This document shows, piece after piece, positions 34,974-45,600 of a stretch of 64,000 nt of DNA. A program made the position numbers and the translations under genes. Numbering within the stretch: position 1 is the first letter of the stretch; the number at the start of each line of letters is the position of its first letter. Source of the DNA: Bryobacteraceae bacterium. Its GTDB lineage: Bacteria > Acidobacteriota > Terriglobia > Bryobacterales > Bryobacteraceae. The DNA lies in contig JARKOC010000248.1 of the NCBI GenBank assembly GCA_029975915.1, positions 77,433 through 141,432 on the forward strand, in the 5' to 3' direction. Below the pieces are notes generated by a model. The model worked only from the letters and a program-made list of their open reading frames with translations, was not told the origin of the DNA and made no database searches.

Positions 34974-36035
34974 TCCGTACCTCCACTGGTCCGCTCCTCA
35001 GGACCAATACGGCAGCCGGTCCGTGCGATTTTCGCTGTTTCTTTCCATTTGGTGTTGTCTGCCACCTGCCTTTTTGCGGCGGCACAGGCCTCCGCCGCCA
35101 GCCCGTCCAGTCGGCGCCAGCCCGAGCAGCTTCGCCTGGAGCGTTCTCTGGATGCCATGGGCACCACCTACACCGTGGCGCTCTACGGACCCGACCGGTT
35201 CGCGCTTGATGCGGCTTTGGAGGATGTCTTCGAAGAGGTCCAAAGGCTGGATCTTCAAATGTCGAATTACCGTCCTGATAGCGAATGGAGCCGGTTAAAC
35301 CGGGACGCAGCCAAAGGACCTGTCAGAGTGAGCCAGGAAACCATCGACTTGCTGGAGCGATGTCTCGACTACAGCCGCCGCAGCCAGGGTGCGTTTGATA
35401 TTACTGTCGGGCCGTTGATGAAAATCTGGGGCTTCTACAAGGGTTCAGGCCGGATTCCACACCGGGCGGAGATCCGTACCGCGATGAGCCGGGTTGGTTG
35501 GCGCAAGATCCAGGTGGACCGGCGGGCCGGCACGGTCCGGTTCCTTTCAAAAGTCGAGATCGACCCTGGCGGAATCGGCAAGGGCTATGCCGTTGATCGC
35601 ATGGTTGCCGCCTTAAAACGGCTCGGCGTGAAATCCGGTTTCATCACAGCCGGACGCAGTTCGATGTATGCCATCGGGGCGCCGCCGCACGAGCCCAAGG
35701 GGTGGCGCGTGGAGATCCCAAATCCCAGGGATAGCCGCAAGGTGGAGAAAATCTTCTACTTGAAGGACCAGTCGATGGCCACCTCCGGGTCGGCCGAGAA
35801 ATTCTTCGCCGCCGGCGGCAAAATCTATTCACACATTATGGATCCGCGGACGGGCTACCCCGCCAGCGGGATGTTGCAGGTTTCCGTGGTTGCGCCACAG
35901 GCGACCGACTCGGAAGCCTGGACCAAACCATTCTTCATTCTCGGCCGCAAATGGGCCGAGCAGAACAGACCAAACGATTTCGAGGTCTTCCTGTGCGAAG
36001 ACAGATCGGAGAACGCATGCGTGTCCCTCCCATGA
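34947..36035 (+). CDS. ApbE-like FAD:protein FMN transferase
   Basis: The 362-residue protein carries an N-terminal hydrophobic segment (FAVSFHLVLSATCLFAAAQASAA) and the ApbE fold: MGTTYTVALYG, LDLQMSNYRPDSEWSRLN, IDLLERCLDYSRRSQGAFDITVGPLM and the C-terminal HIMDPRTGYPAS metal/FAD site. ApbE covalently attaches FMN to threonines in extracytoplasmic proteins. In canonical members the central block has a glycine-rich LVDLGGN; here it reads GFITAGRSSMYAIG, so activity should be treated with caution. The start is TTG at 34947, for want of an ATG before residue 70. The stop overlaps hemE by 19 bp. Confidence 0.78.
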   Translation: MELSRQSHHSVPPLVRSSGPIRQPVRAIFAVSFHLVLSATCLFAAAQASAASPSSRRQPEQLRLERSLDAMGTTYTVALYGPDRFALDAALEDVFEEVQRLDLQMSNYRPDSEWSRLNRDAAKGPVRVSQETIDLLERCLDYSRRSQGAFDITVGPLMKIWGFYKGSGRIPHRAEIRTAMSRVGWRKIQVDRRAGTVRFLSKVEIDPGGIGKGYAVDRMVAALKRLGVKSGFITAGRSSMYAIGAPPHEPKGWRVEIPNPRDSRKVEKIFYLKDQSMATSGSAEKFFAAGGKIYSHIMDPRTGYPASGMLQVSVVAPQATDSEAWTKPFFILGRKWAEQNRPNDFEVFLCEDRSENACVSLP

Positions 36036-37054
36036 ACAGCCGGTTCCTCGATGCCTGCCGCAGGCGTCCCACTGATGTCCGTCCCGTCTGGTTCATGCGC
36101 CAGGCCGGGCGGTACATGAAACAGTATCGCGACATTCGCGCCAAACACTCGATTCTGGAAATCTGTAAACGGGCCGACCTGGCGGCCCAAGTTACCTTGC
36201 AGCCGGTCGAAATCCTCGACGTCGACGCCGCGATCATCTTCGCGGACCTCTTGCTGCCGGTCGAGCCAATGGGCCTCAAGCTCAGCTTCGTGCAAGGCGA
36301 GGGCCCGCATATCGAAAACCCGGTGCGAACCTCGCACGACGTGGACTCGCTTTCGATCTCCAACACCGACGACCTCGGCTACGTCGGAGAAGCAATCCAG
36401 ATGGTCAGCCGCGCCCTGGCCGGCAAGACGCCTGTCATCGGCTTCGTCGGTGCGCCCTTCACCATGGCCAGTTATATGGTGGAGGGCGGCTCGTCCCGCC
36501 ACTATCTCAATGTGAAGAAGCTGATGTACAACGACGAGACGCTGTGGCGGCGGCTGATGGGAAAACTGGTGGACGTGCTCGGCCCGTTCGCGATCCTTCA
36601 GGTCGCGGCCGGCGCGCGAGCCATCCAGATTTTCGACTCCTGGGTTGGCGCGCTGGGCGCCGACGACTACGTCCGCTACGTGGCGCCGTACAGCCGGGCG
36701 CTCATTGAACGCATCCGGTCCGCGGGCGTGCCCGTCATCCACTTTGGCACTGGGGCCGGCGGGTTCTTCCGTGAGCTGCACGCTGCCGGCGGCGATGTCA
36801 TGGGCGTCGATTGGCGGCTCAATATCGATCAGGCCTGGATGGACATCAGTTACCGGTCGGCCATCATGGGCAACATGGATCCGGCCGCGTTGTTCGCGCC
36901 GCTGCCCGAGCTGAAGGCCAAAGTGCACGAGTTGTTGAAGCGGACCGGCACGCGCCCGGGCCACATCTTCAACCTTGGACACGGGATTCTGCCGGAGACG
37001 CCCGTCGAAAACGTGAAGGCGGTCGTGCAGATGGTCAGGGAATTCAAGCCCTAG
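36017..37054 (+). CDS. hemE: Uroporphyrinogen decarboxylase
   Basis: HemE decarboxylates the four acetate side chains of uroporphyrinogen III to give coproporphyrinogen III. The ATG at 36017 has a GGAG ribosome site five bases upstream and yields 345 residues, the typical length. Key motifs are RPVWFMRQAGRYM near the N-terminus, the LLPVEPMG substrate segment, GFVGAPFTMASYMVEGG and the C-terminal HGILPETPVENVKAVV. It overlaps apbE, and is followed 14 bp later by protoporphyrinogen oxidase, so heme genes are clustered here again, 34 kb from hemA-hemCD. Confidence 0.96.
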   Translation: MRVPPMNSRFLDACRRRPTDVRPVWFMRQAGRYMKQYRDIRAKHSILEICKRADLAAQVTLQPVEILDVDAAIIFADLLLPVEPMGLKLSFVQGEGPHIENPVRTSHDVDSLSISNTDDLGYVGEAIQMVSRALAGKTPVIGFVGAPFTMASYMVEGGSSRHYLNVKKLMYNDETLWRRLMGKLVDVLGPFAILQVAAGARAIQIFDSWVGALGADDYVRYVAPYSRALIERIRSAGVPVIHFGTGAGGFFRELHAAGGDVMGVDWRLNIDQAWMDISYRSAIMGNMDPAALFAPLPELKAKVHELLKRTGTRPGHIFNLGHGILPETPVENVKAVVQMVREFKP

Positions 37055-37068
37055 CGCGGCGTATCCCA

Positions 37069-38466
37069 GTGCCAGGGACGACGAACAAAACAACGCTGAT
37101 CATCGGCGGCGGCATTACGGGTTTGGCCGCTGCCTACCAACTCTCGCGTCTCGGCGCTCCCGCAATATTGATCGATCAACAGCCGCGGTTGGGCGGCGTG
37201 ATCCAAACCGAAGAGGTGGACGGCTGCATCCTCGAGCAGGGCCCGGACAGTTTCCTGTCGGCGAAGCCCGCGGCAGCGGAACTGATCCGCGAACTCGGGC
37301 TCGGCGATGAGATCATTTCGTCCAACGACCATCAAAGAGTGACCTATGTGGCCAGAGGCGGCCGTCTCGTGCCGCTGCCCGACGGCCTCATGATGATGGT
37401 CCCGACCAAAATCATGCCGGTCGTCCGTTCGCCGTTGCTCGGCTGGACGACCAAACTCCGCATGGGCCTGGAGTATTTCCACAAGAAGCCGGAAACGGTC
37501 CGCGAGCGCTCTGTCGGCCAATTCATCAGCGAGCATTACGGCAGGGAGACAGTTGACTATCTCGCCGAACCGCTGCTCTCAGGCGTCTACGGCGGCGATG
37601 TGGCGCGGCTCAGCGTTGAAAGCGTCCTGCCGCGGTTTGTCGAGTTGGAGGCAAGGTACGGGAGCCTGACCAAGGGCGTGCTGGCAGCGCGCCGGGCCGC
37701 TGCCGGCCGGACTTCATCGGAACCGCTCTTCCAAACGATGAAAGGCGGCCTGCGGCAACTCACCGCGGAACTGGAAAAACGCATCCGGCCGGCCTGCGAG
37801 ATCGTTCAGGGCCGTGCCGAGTCGCTCAGTAGGACCGATGACGGCCTGTGGCGGGTTCGGGTGGATGAACGGTGGATTCAAGGCAGCGGCGTGATCCTCG
37901 CGTGTCCCGCCTGGGCTGCGGCCGAATTGTTAAGGCCTGTCCACCAGCAACTCGCCGCGCTGCTGGCGGCGATCGAATATTCGTCCTCCATGACAGTCGC
38001 TCTCGTCTACCGGAAAGACCGGATTCCTGCTCTGCCCCCGGGCTTCGGTTTCCTGGTGCCGGCCAAGGAGCGCGGCTCTCTGGTCGCCTGCACTTTCACT
38101 GGCGCAAAGTTCCCCTATCGTGTGCCGGATACCCATGCCGTCTTGCGTTGTTTCCTTGGCGGAGCCGCCAACGAGCAGGCGCTCGATTGCACCGACGCCG
38201 AGGTGCTTGATGCGATCCAGGATGAACTTCATCAGCTGCTTGGATGGCGCGAATCGCCGGACCATGTGCGCATAACGCGCTGGCGCAAGGCGATGGCGCA
38301 GTACACAGTGGGGCATGGCGCGCGGATGAACCTGGTCGGTGAGATCGTCTCCACCCTCCCCGGCTTGCATCTGGCGGGAAACGCCTACTCAGGTATCGGA
38401 ATTCCCGACTGCATAAGGACCGGTAGAGCCGCCGCGCGTGCGGCAGCCGGTGTGCCCCAACGTTAG
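37069..38466 (+). CDS. hemY: Protoporphyrinogen oxidase (HemY/HemG type)
   Basis: The start is a GTG at 37069, 14 bp after the hemE stop; the upstream frame is hemE in another phase. The FAD-binding Rossmann motif LIIGGGITGLAAAYQLSRLG leads the protein, followed by GPDSFLSAKP, AEPLLSGVYGGDVARLSVESVLPRF and the C-terminal FAD motif LAGNAYSGIGIPDCIRTGR. This is the oxygen-dependent/coproporphyrinogen-type flavoenzyme that oxidises protoporphyrinogen IX or coproporphyrinogen III. About 465 residues is usual. Which substrate it uses cannot be decided without hemH or hemQ context. Confidence 0.9.
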   Translation: MPGTTNKTTLIIGGGITGLAAAYQLSRLGAPAILIDQQPRLGGVIQTEEVDGCILEQGPDSFLSAKPAAAELIRELGLGDEIISSNDHQRVTYVARGGRLVPLPDGLMMMVPTKIMPVVRSPLLGWTTKLRMGLEYFHKKPETVRERSVGQFISEHYGRETVDYLAEPLLSGVYGGDVARLSVESVLPRFVELEARYGSLTKGVLAARRAAAGRTSSEPLFQTMKGGLRQLTAELEKRIRPACEIVQGRAESLSRTDDGLWRVRVDERWIQGSGVILACPAWAAAELLRPVHQQLAALLAAIEYSSSMTVALVYRKDRIPALPPGFGFLVPAKERGSLVACTFTGAKFPYRVPDTHAVLRCFLGGAANEQALDCTDAEVLDAIQDELHQLLGWRESPDHVRITRWRKAMAQYTVGHGARMNLVGEIVSTLPGLHLAGNAYSGIGIPDCIRTGRAAARAAAGVPQR

Positions 38467-38907
38467 CGCTTGCGGGGCGGCGCGTGAGCCGTGAGTTCCA
38501 CATCCGCTGGTGCTTCAATCTTGAAGCCCATCAACGACAATGAGCTGAGCCGCCCGGCTCGAAACGATCTTATCGCTTGGTTTAATCTGTCGTTCGATAG
38601 CGTCTTGCGGCTGCCTCGATAGTAGGATAATTTGTCCGGAAAAATTCGCAACGGCGTTATGGGTGCGTTAGATCAATTTTCAAACTACATTAGAACTTCT
38701 CGGAGATAGTATCTTTGGATTGTTGTTTTTGCGGCAGATATATATGATTAGGCATGTTATACTCCACTTAGCTTTAGGCCCCCCATGGGGTGAGGTGTGT
38801 GGTCCGCTCATTACAACAGAGGTCTCCGTTCGCACTCTGGAGTGAACCATGCTCCCTGCCAAACCTGAGGTAGTCGACCGCAATCCGCGGTTATAATTTG
38901 GAGGGTT
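38467..38907. promoter_or_regulatory. AT-richer intergenic region upstream of the first Oar-like receptor
   Basis: These 441 bp hold no confident gene; a short minus-strand frame (38463-38651) lacks homology I recognise. The second half is distinctly AT-rich relative to its surroundings. TATACT at 38758-38763 and TATAAT at 38892-38897 are possible -10 boxes without clear -35 partners. A GGAGGG ribosome site (38900-38905) precedes the ATG at 38908. A GATAGTATCTTTGGA sequence near 38706 partly matches the palindromic site before the second receptor gene. Confidence 0.5.
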
Positions 38908-41900
38908 ATGAACGTTAAAACAAGACTATTATTCGCGTTGATAGCAACCATGCTTGTTGCTGTCTGCGCTGCCATGCCCGCCTCCGCGCAGGTTCTTTAT
39001 GGTTCGATCGTGGGAACCGTGGAAGACCCGACTGGCGCTGTGGTTCCGGGCGCAACGATCACTTTAACCAACCCGGCGACTGGAGCTTCGCGCGAGATCA
39101 AGGCCGACGAACAAGGCCGCTACTCGATCCCGAATATTCAAGCCGGCTCATATGAAATCAGGGTGTCGGCTCAAGGCTTCCGCACGCTCACCAGGACAGG
39201 TGTTGAGGTCACTATCAACACGGTCACGCGCGTGGACGCGAAACTCGAAGTCGGCCAGATGACCGAGCAGGTGACGGTCTCGGCCAGCGCGATCACTCTT
39301 CAGACCGACAAGTCCGACGTCCGGACCGAAATCACATCGCAGACGGTCACCAACATGCCCCTGCCGGGCTACCGTAACTACCAGTCCCTCATCAACCTGG
39401 TCCCCGGCGCATCCCCCGCTGCATTCCAGAACGCGGTCGTCGATACGCCTGGACGCGCGCTCACCACCAACGTCAACGGCACAGCCCGCAATACGAATAA
39501 CACCTTGACTGATGGCGCGGCCAACATCAACGTCTGGCTGCCCCACCACACCGCATACGTGCAGCCCGTCGAATCCATTGATACGGTCAACATCACGACC
39601 AACTCATTTGACGCCGAACAAGGTATGGCCGGCGGCGCCGCCATCACGGTTTCGACGAAATCCGGTACCAACGACCTGCACGGTGTCGGTTTCTGGTTCC
39701 ACAACAACCAGCACCTGAACACCGCTCCTTACTTCCGGGCTGCCAACTATAAGATGCCGCTCAGCATTTTCAACCAGGGCGGCGGCACCATCGGCGGCCC
39801 GATCAAGAAGGACAAGCTGTTCTACTTCTTCTCGTTCGAGCGGACGATGGAGCGGACCGGCTATGAAGGGAGCTACTCGGTCGCGCCCCAGGACTTCCGC
39901 GATGGCGATTTCAGCAAGTGGACCAACATTGGCATCGTCTATGACCCGATGTCGGCGCCCATGACGGCCGAGGGCGCAGGCCAGCGCACTCCGTTCGCCA
40001 ACAACATCGTTCCAAAGGCCAGGCAGAACCCGATCTTCTCGAACATCTACAACAAGATGCCGATGCCGAACCAGACGTCGTTCACCGATCCGTTCAACTT
40101 GAGCGGCAACTACTACGCCGCTGCAACGTTGAAGCTGGACCGCAACCAGTATGACGTCAAGATCAACTACGCGGCCACCGACAAGCTCATGATTTGGGGC
40201 AAATACAGCCGCATGGACGCGCCGGTGAAGGGCGCCTATCCGTTCGGTGAACTCGGCGGCTCCGCCCTCGGCACCGACGGCGAAGGCGATACCCGGACGC
40301 AACTGCCGGTCATCGGCGTGAACTACACCTTCTCGCCGACCTTCTTCATGGACGGCGTCTTCGGTTACACCCGCATGGACCAGACAGTTCTGCTGCCCGG
40401 CACGGACAAGAATGTCGGCCTCGACGAGTGGAAGATTCCGGGCACCAACGGCGGTGTCCAGTACGCCAACGACAAGCGGTACGGCGGCGCTCCGCAGCTC
40501 GATAGCTTCGGATTCAGCTCGATTGGCTTCAGCGCGACGTGGGCCCCGGTGTGGCGTCTCGAACAGGGCTACACCTTCACCACCAACTTCTCGAAGATCC
40601 AGGGCGCTCACGAGTTCCGCTGGGGTTTCGAGGGCCGCAAACTGATGATGGACCACTGGCAGCCCGAAACGGCCAACCCCCGTGGCTACATCTCCTTCGG
40701 CGCCGGCAGCACATACCACTCCACCCTGAATACCACCCTGCGCGGTTCGCCGAACAGCTTTGCCGCCGCTTTGCTGGGTCTGGTCAACAACTACTCGAAG
40801 TCGATCCAGTACTTTGAGATGAAGACCCGTGAGTGGCAGTTCGCCGGCTACTTCCGCGACCGCTGGCAGGTCAACCGCAAGCTGACCCTGAACCTCGGCC
40901 TGCGCTACGAGTACTACCCGCTGATCAACCGCGGCGACCGCGGCATCGAGCGCTGGGACCCCTACACCAACATCGTCTACTTCGGTGGCATCGGCAACAC
41001 GCCGCGCAACGTCGGCATCACGGTTTCCAAAAAGCTGTTCGCCCCCCGGGTCGGCTTTGCTTACCGCTTGAGCGAGAACAACGTCATCCGCGCCGGTTAC
41101 GGCATCACCTATGACGCGGTTCCGTTCGGCCGTCCGCTTCGCGGTCTCTATCCCGCCACCCTCACCGGTTCCTGGGTGACCCCGCTGTCCACCTTCGGCT
41201 GGTACAACACCGTCGATCAGGGCATCCCCGCGGTCCCGACTCCTGACATCAGCTCGGGCCAGGGCATCCTGCCGGTCAGCCTCGACATGGGTCCCCGCAG
41301 CCCCTGGGGCGGACAGTTGAACCGTGGCTACATCCAGTCCTGGAACTTCACGTTTGAGCGGAAACTCCCCTGGGAGATGGTCGGTTCGGTCGGCTATGTC
41401 GCCACCAATACCATCCGCCAGATGCTGGACCGCAACATCAACGTTGTTGGCCCGGGCCTCGGCACATCCACCGCGAACCTGCCGCTGGCCAAGCTGTACG
41501 GCAAAACCATCGGCGCCAGCATGTGGGACGGCATCGGCTATGCGACCTACAACTCGCTCCAGGCGACTTTGAACAAGAACCTCACTCACGGGCTGTTCAC
41601 CAAGACGTCCTTCACCTGGGGCAAGGCTCTTAATATGGCCGACGACACCGGCTGGGCCGGCGTCTGGGGCTGGAGTTGGGAACCGATGCTCAACCGCAAT
41701 TACGGCTACGCCGGCTACGACCGCAAGTACAGCTTCACCACCGCGTGGGTGTACGAGATGCCGTTCGGCAAGGGTCAGAAGTTTGGCATCGACAACAAGG
41801 CGCTCGACTTCCTCCTCGGCGGCTGGCGCGTGAACGGCACCTTCTACGCCTACACCGGCACTCCGTTCTACATCAGCGGTAGCGGCTCCTCGCTCCAGTG

Positions 41901-42330
41901 CATCGGCTGCACCCAGACAGCCGAACAAATCGGCGAGTTCATCAAGCTCGACAAGAAGGGCCCGCAACAGCCCTACTTCGAGCCCAGCTCGTTCCGTGAC
42001 CCGCAGTACTGGTTCAACCAGACCGGTATCTACAAGCCTGGTTCCACCGGCAAACTGCCCTTCCACGGGCCCGGTTTCTGGCAGCTCAACCCTGCCATCT
42101 TCAAGAACTTCAAGGTCACCGAACGGGTGAACGCGGAGTTCCGCGCCGAGTCCACAAACCTCGCGCATAACACCCGCTGGAGCAATCCTTCGGGCTCCTC
42201 CGCCAGCCAGCAGTTGAACGCCGACGGTTCGCTGAACACGTCGGTCACCAACCCGCTGCGCGGCTTCGCCACCATCACCGGCGCGGATTCCACCCGCCAG
42301 TTCCGTTTCGGAATGCGCGTGTCCTTCTAA
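38908..42330 (+). CDS. Oar-like TonB-dependent outer-membrane receptor (copy 1)
   Basis: The 1,140-residue protein has a signal peptide (about residues 1-28, ending ASAQ), a carboxypeptidase-regulatory beta-sandwich (GSIVGTVEDPTGAVVPGATITL ... GRYSIPNI), a plug-like domain (AGGAAITVSTKSGTNDLHG) and a C-terminal beta-barrel that ends QFRFGMRVSF, an aromatic-terminated outer-membrane signature. It belongs to the large Oar-type receptors of Acidobacteria, which probably import oligosaccharides or other large nutrients with TonB energy, although no TonB box is obvious and no SusD partner is present. It is followed by a strong terminator and then a close paralog. Confidence 0.9.
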   Translation: MNVKTRLLFALIATMLVAVCAAMPASAQVLYGSIVGTVEDPTGAVVPGATITLTNPATGASREIKADEQGRYSIPNIQAGSYEIRVSAQGFRTLTRTGVEVTINTVTRVDAKLEVGQMTEQVTVSASAITLQTDKSDVRTEITSQTVTNMPLPGYRNYQSLINLVPGASPAAFQNAVVDTPGRALTTNVNGTARNTNNTLTDGAANINVWLPHHTAYVQPVESIDTVNITTNSFDAEQGMAGGAAITVSTKSGTNDLHGVGFWFHNNQHLNTAPYFRAANYKMPLSIFNQGGGTIGGPIKKDKLFYFFSFERTMERTGYEGSYSVAPQDFRDGDFSKWTNIGIVYDPMSAPMTAEGAGQRTPFANNIVPKARQNPIFSNIYNKMPMPNQTSFTDPFNLSGNYYAAATLKLDRNQYDVKINYAATDKLMIWGKYSRMDAPVKGAYPFGELGGSALGTDGEGDTRTQLPVIGVNYTFSPTFFMDGVFGYTRMDQTVLLPGTDKNVGLDEWKIPGTNGGVQYANDKRYGGAPQLDSFGFSSIGFSATWAPVWRLEQGYTFTTNFSKIQGAHEFRWGFEGRKLMMDHWQPETANPRGYISFGAGSTYHSTLNTTLRGSPNSFAAALLGLVNNYSKSIQYFEMKTREWQFAGYFRDRWQVNRKLTLNLGLRYEYYPLINRGDRGIERWDPYTNIVYFGGIGNTPRNVGITVSKKLFAPRVGFAYRLSENNVIRAGYGITYDAVPFGRPLRGLYPATLTGSWVTPLSTFGWYNTVDQGIPAVPTPDISSGQGILPVSLDMGPRSPWGGQLNRGYIQSWNFTFERKLPWEMVGSVGYVATNTIRQMLDRNINVVGPGLGTSTANLPLAKLYGKTIGASMWDGIGYATYNSLQATLNKNLTHGLFTKTSFTWGKALNMADDTGWAGVWGWSWEPMLNRNYGYAGYDRKYSFTTAWVYEMPFGKGQKFGIDNKALDFLLGGWRVNGTFYAYTGTPFYISGSGSSLQCIGCTQTAEQIGEFIKLDKKGPQQPYFEPSSFRDPQYWFNQTGIYKPGSTGKLPFHGPGFWQLNPAIFKNFKVTERVNAEFRAESTNLAHNTRWSNPSGSSASQQLNADGSLNTSVTNPLRGFATITGADSTRQFRFGMRVSF

Positions 42331-42355
42331 ACCAGCACGCTAAACTGAACAATCC

Positions 42356-42394
42356 AAAGGGCGGTCTCAACCGAGGCCGCCCTTTCCATTTCTC
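42356..42394 (+). terminator. Intrinsic terminator after receptor copy 1
   Basis: A 13-bp stem (42356-42368 with 42373-42385, including one G-T pair) has an AACC loop and is followed by a short pyrimidine tract. It sits 25 bp after the stop of the first receptor. This separates the two receptor genes into independent transcripts. Confidence 0.85.
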
Positions 42395-42450
42395 ATATTG
42401 CCGGCTATGAGGACTCATGAAGGAATGTACTTGAGATAGCTGTCTGGCGA

Positions 42451-42472
42451 TGGTATCTTTATGCAGATACCA
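42451..42472 (+). promoter_or_regulatory. Perfect 8-bp palindrome upstream of receptor copy 2
   Basis: TGGTATCT (42451-42458), a six-base spacer and AGATACCA (42465-42472) form an exact inverted repeat, the shape of a repressor or activator binding site. It lies about 145 bp before the ATG at 42616. The first receptor has only a partial match near 38706. It could bind a regulator shared by the two genes. Confidence 0.45.
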
Positions 42473-42615
42473 TGCTTGGGAGTTCCCGCAGTCCAGCCAT
42501 AGCCATCCGTCTAACCGACGGGGACTTCATGGGTTGCGTCCATGCTTCCCTGCATGCATTCGCTGTCCGCCCACGTTCGCGCGGACAGGTGTATATGCAT
42601 GGAGAACCATTGAAC

Positions 42616-45600
42616 ATGAAAATAAGAACGCTTCTTGGGCTGACCTGTGCCGTTCTGCTGCTCGCCGTACTCGCTGCGGCGCCGGCGAGTGCGCAGGTCC
42701 TCTATGGGTCAATCGTCGGTACGGTGGAGGATCCCACCGGGGCGGTTGTTCCGGGCGCAACAATTACTCTGACCAATCCCGCCACCGGTCTCACCCGCGA
42801 GACCCGCGGCGACGAACAAGGCCGCTATACGATTCCGAACATCCTTCCGGGCAGTTACGAAGTTAAGATCACCGCTCAGGGGTTCAGAACATCCACTCGT
42901 ACGGGAGTCGAAATCTCGATCAACACGGTGACCCGTGTTGATATGCGGTTGGAAGTCGGTCAGATGACCGAGCAGGTGACCGTTTCGGCATCCGCCGTGG
43001 CGCTTCAGACCGACAAGTCCGACGTCCGGACTGAACTGGCCTCGCAAGCAATCACGAATATGCCGCTGCCGGGTTACCGGAACTATCAGACTCTGATCAA
43101 CCTCGTTCCCGGCGCCACGCCGGCCAACTTCCAGAACGCGGTGGTCGACACCCCCGGACGCGCCCTGACCACCAACGTCAACGGCACCGCCCGCAATACG
43201 AACAACACCTTGACTGACGGCGCGGCCAACATCAACGTCTGGCTGCCTCACCACACTGCCTACGTGCAGCCCGTCGAATCGATCGACACCGTCAACATCA
43301 CCACAAACTCGTTTGACGCCGAACAGGGCATGGCCGGCGGCGCCGCCATCACTGTTTCGACCAAGTCGGGCACCAACGAAATTCACGGTTCGGGCTTCTG
43401 GTTCCACAACAACCAGCACCTGAACACCGCTCCCTACTTCCGTTCGTCCACCTATAAGGGCCTGCCGCTAACGATCTTCAACCAGGGCGGCGGCACCGTC
43501 GGCGGACCGATCAAGAAGGACAAGCTGTTCTACTTCTTCTCCTTCGAGCGCACCATGGAGCGCACGGGCTATGAGGGTAACTACTCGGTGGCCCCGGCCG
43601 AAATGCGGAATGGCGATTTCAGCAAGTGGACGAGCATCGGTATCATTTACGATCCCGCCACTGCCCCAATGACCTCGAACCCGATCGGCCGCACCCCGTT
43701 CGCCGGCAACATCATTCCCCAGGCCCGGCAGAGCACCATCTTCCGCAACATCTACAACAAGATGCCCCTGCCCAACCAGCAGTCGCCGACTGATCCTGTC
43801 TACAACTTGAGCGGCAACTACTACGCCAACGCTACGTTGAAACTGGACCGCAACCAGTACGACGTCAAGATCAACTACGCCATGACCGACAAGCTCATGA
43901 TCTGGGGCAAGTACAGCCGCATGGACGCCCCGGTCAAGGGCGCCTATCCCTTCGGCGAGCTCGGCGGCGGTGCTCTGGGCACCGACGGCGAAGGCGACAC
44001 CCGGACTCAGCTCCCCGTTATCGGCTATAACTACACCTTCTCGCCGACATTCTTCATGGACGGCGTCTTCGGTTATACCCGCATGGACCAGTCGGTTCTT
44101 CTGCCTGGTACTGACAGAAACGTCGGCCTCGATGAATGGAAGATCCCCGGCACCAACGGCGGCATTCAATACGCCAACGACAAACGCTACGGCGGCGCGC
44201 CCCACCTCACCGGCCTGAGCTTCAGCGACATCGGCTTCAGCGCCACCTGGGCTCCCGTGTGGCGGTTGGAGCAGGGCTACACCTACACCACGAACTTCTC
44301 CAAGATCCAGGGCGCTCACGAGTTCCGCTGGGGCTTTGAAGGCCGCAAGCTGATGATGGACCACTGGCAGCCTGAAACGGCCAACCCCCGCGGCGCCATC
44401 ACCTTCGCCGGCGGCGCAGTGCAGCATCCCACCGAGAACACGACTCTTCGAAGCGGTTCCGGTTTCGCGGCGGCCTTGCTCGGCCTGGTCAGCAACTACT
44501 CGAAGTCGATCCAGTACTTCGAGATGAAGACCCGCGAGTGGCAGTTCGCCGGCTACTTCCGCGACCGCTGGCAGGTCAACCGCAAGCTGACCCTGAACCT
44601 CGGCCTGCGCTACGAATACTATCCGCTCATCAACCGCGGCGACCGCGGCATCGAGCGCTGGGACCCGGCCACCAACATCGTCTACTTCGGCGGCATCGGC
44701 AACACGCCGCGCAACGTCGGCATCACGGTTTCCAAGAAGCTGTTTGCCCCGCGCATCGGCTTTGCCTACCGTATTGGCGACAATAACGTCATCCGCGCCG
44801 GTTACGGCATCACTTACGACGCGGTGCCGTTCGGCCGTCCGCTTCGCGGTCTCTACCCCGCCACCCTCACCGGGTCCTGGGTGCCGCCAGTGGCCTTCGG
44901 CTGGTACAACACCGTCGACCAGGGCATTCCCCCTGTTCCTACTCCCGACATCAGCTCGGGCCAGGGCATTCTGCCGGTCAACCTCGACATGGGTCCCCGT
45001 AGCCCCTGGGGCGGGATGCTCCACCGTGGCTACATCCAGTCCTGGAACTTCACGTTTGAGCGGAAACTCCCCTGGGAGATGGTTGGTTCGGTCGGCTATG
45101 TCGCCACCAACACCATCCGCCAGATGATGGACCGCAACATCAACACCGTGGGACCGGGCCTCGGCGGATCCACCGCGAACCTGCCGCTGGCCAAGCTCTA
45201 CGGCCGCACGATCGGCACCAGCATGTGGGATGGCATCGGCTATGCCACCTACAACTCGCTGCAAGCCACCCTGAACAAGAACTTCACCCATGGTCTCTTC
45301 ATGAAGTCCTCGTTCACCTGGGGCAAGGCTCTGAACATGGCCGACGACACCGGATGGGCCGGGCTCTGGGGCTGGAGTTGGGAGCCGATGATGAATCGCA
45401 ACTACGGCTACGCCGGCTACGACCGCAAGTACATGTTCACCAACGCCTGGGTCTACGAACTTCCCTTCGGCAAGGGCCAGAAGTTTGGCATCGACAACAA
45501 GGCGCTCGACTTCATCCTCGGCGGCTGGCGCGTGAACGGCACCTTCTATGCCTACACCGGCACTCCGTTCTACATCAGCGGCAGCGGCTCCTCGCTGCTC

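Noticed and set aside
39604..42168. 854-codon open frame on the minus strand
   Set aside because: It lies wholly opposite receptor copy 1 and has a similar counterpart (43468-46044) opposite copy 2. High third-position GC creates such antisense frames; no homology, signal or ribosome site supports them.
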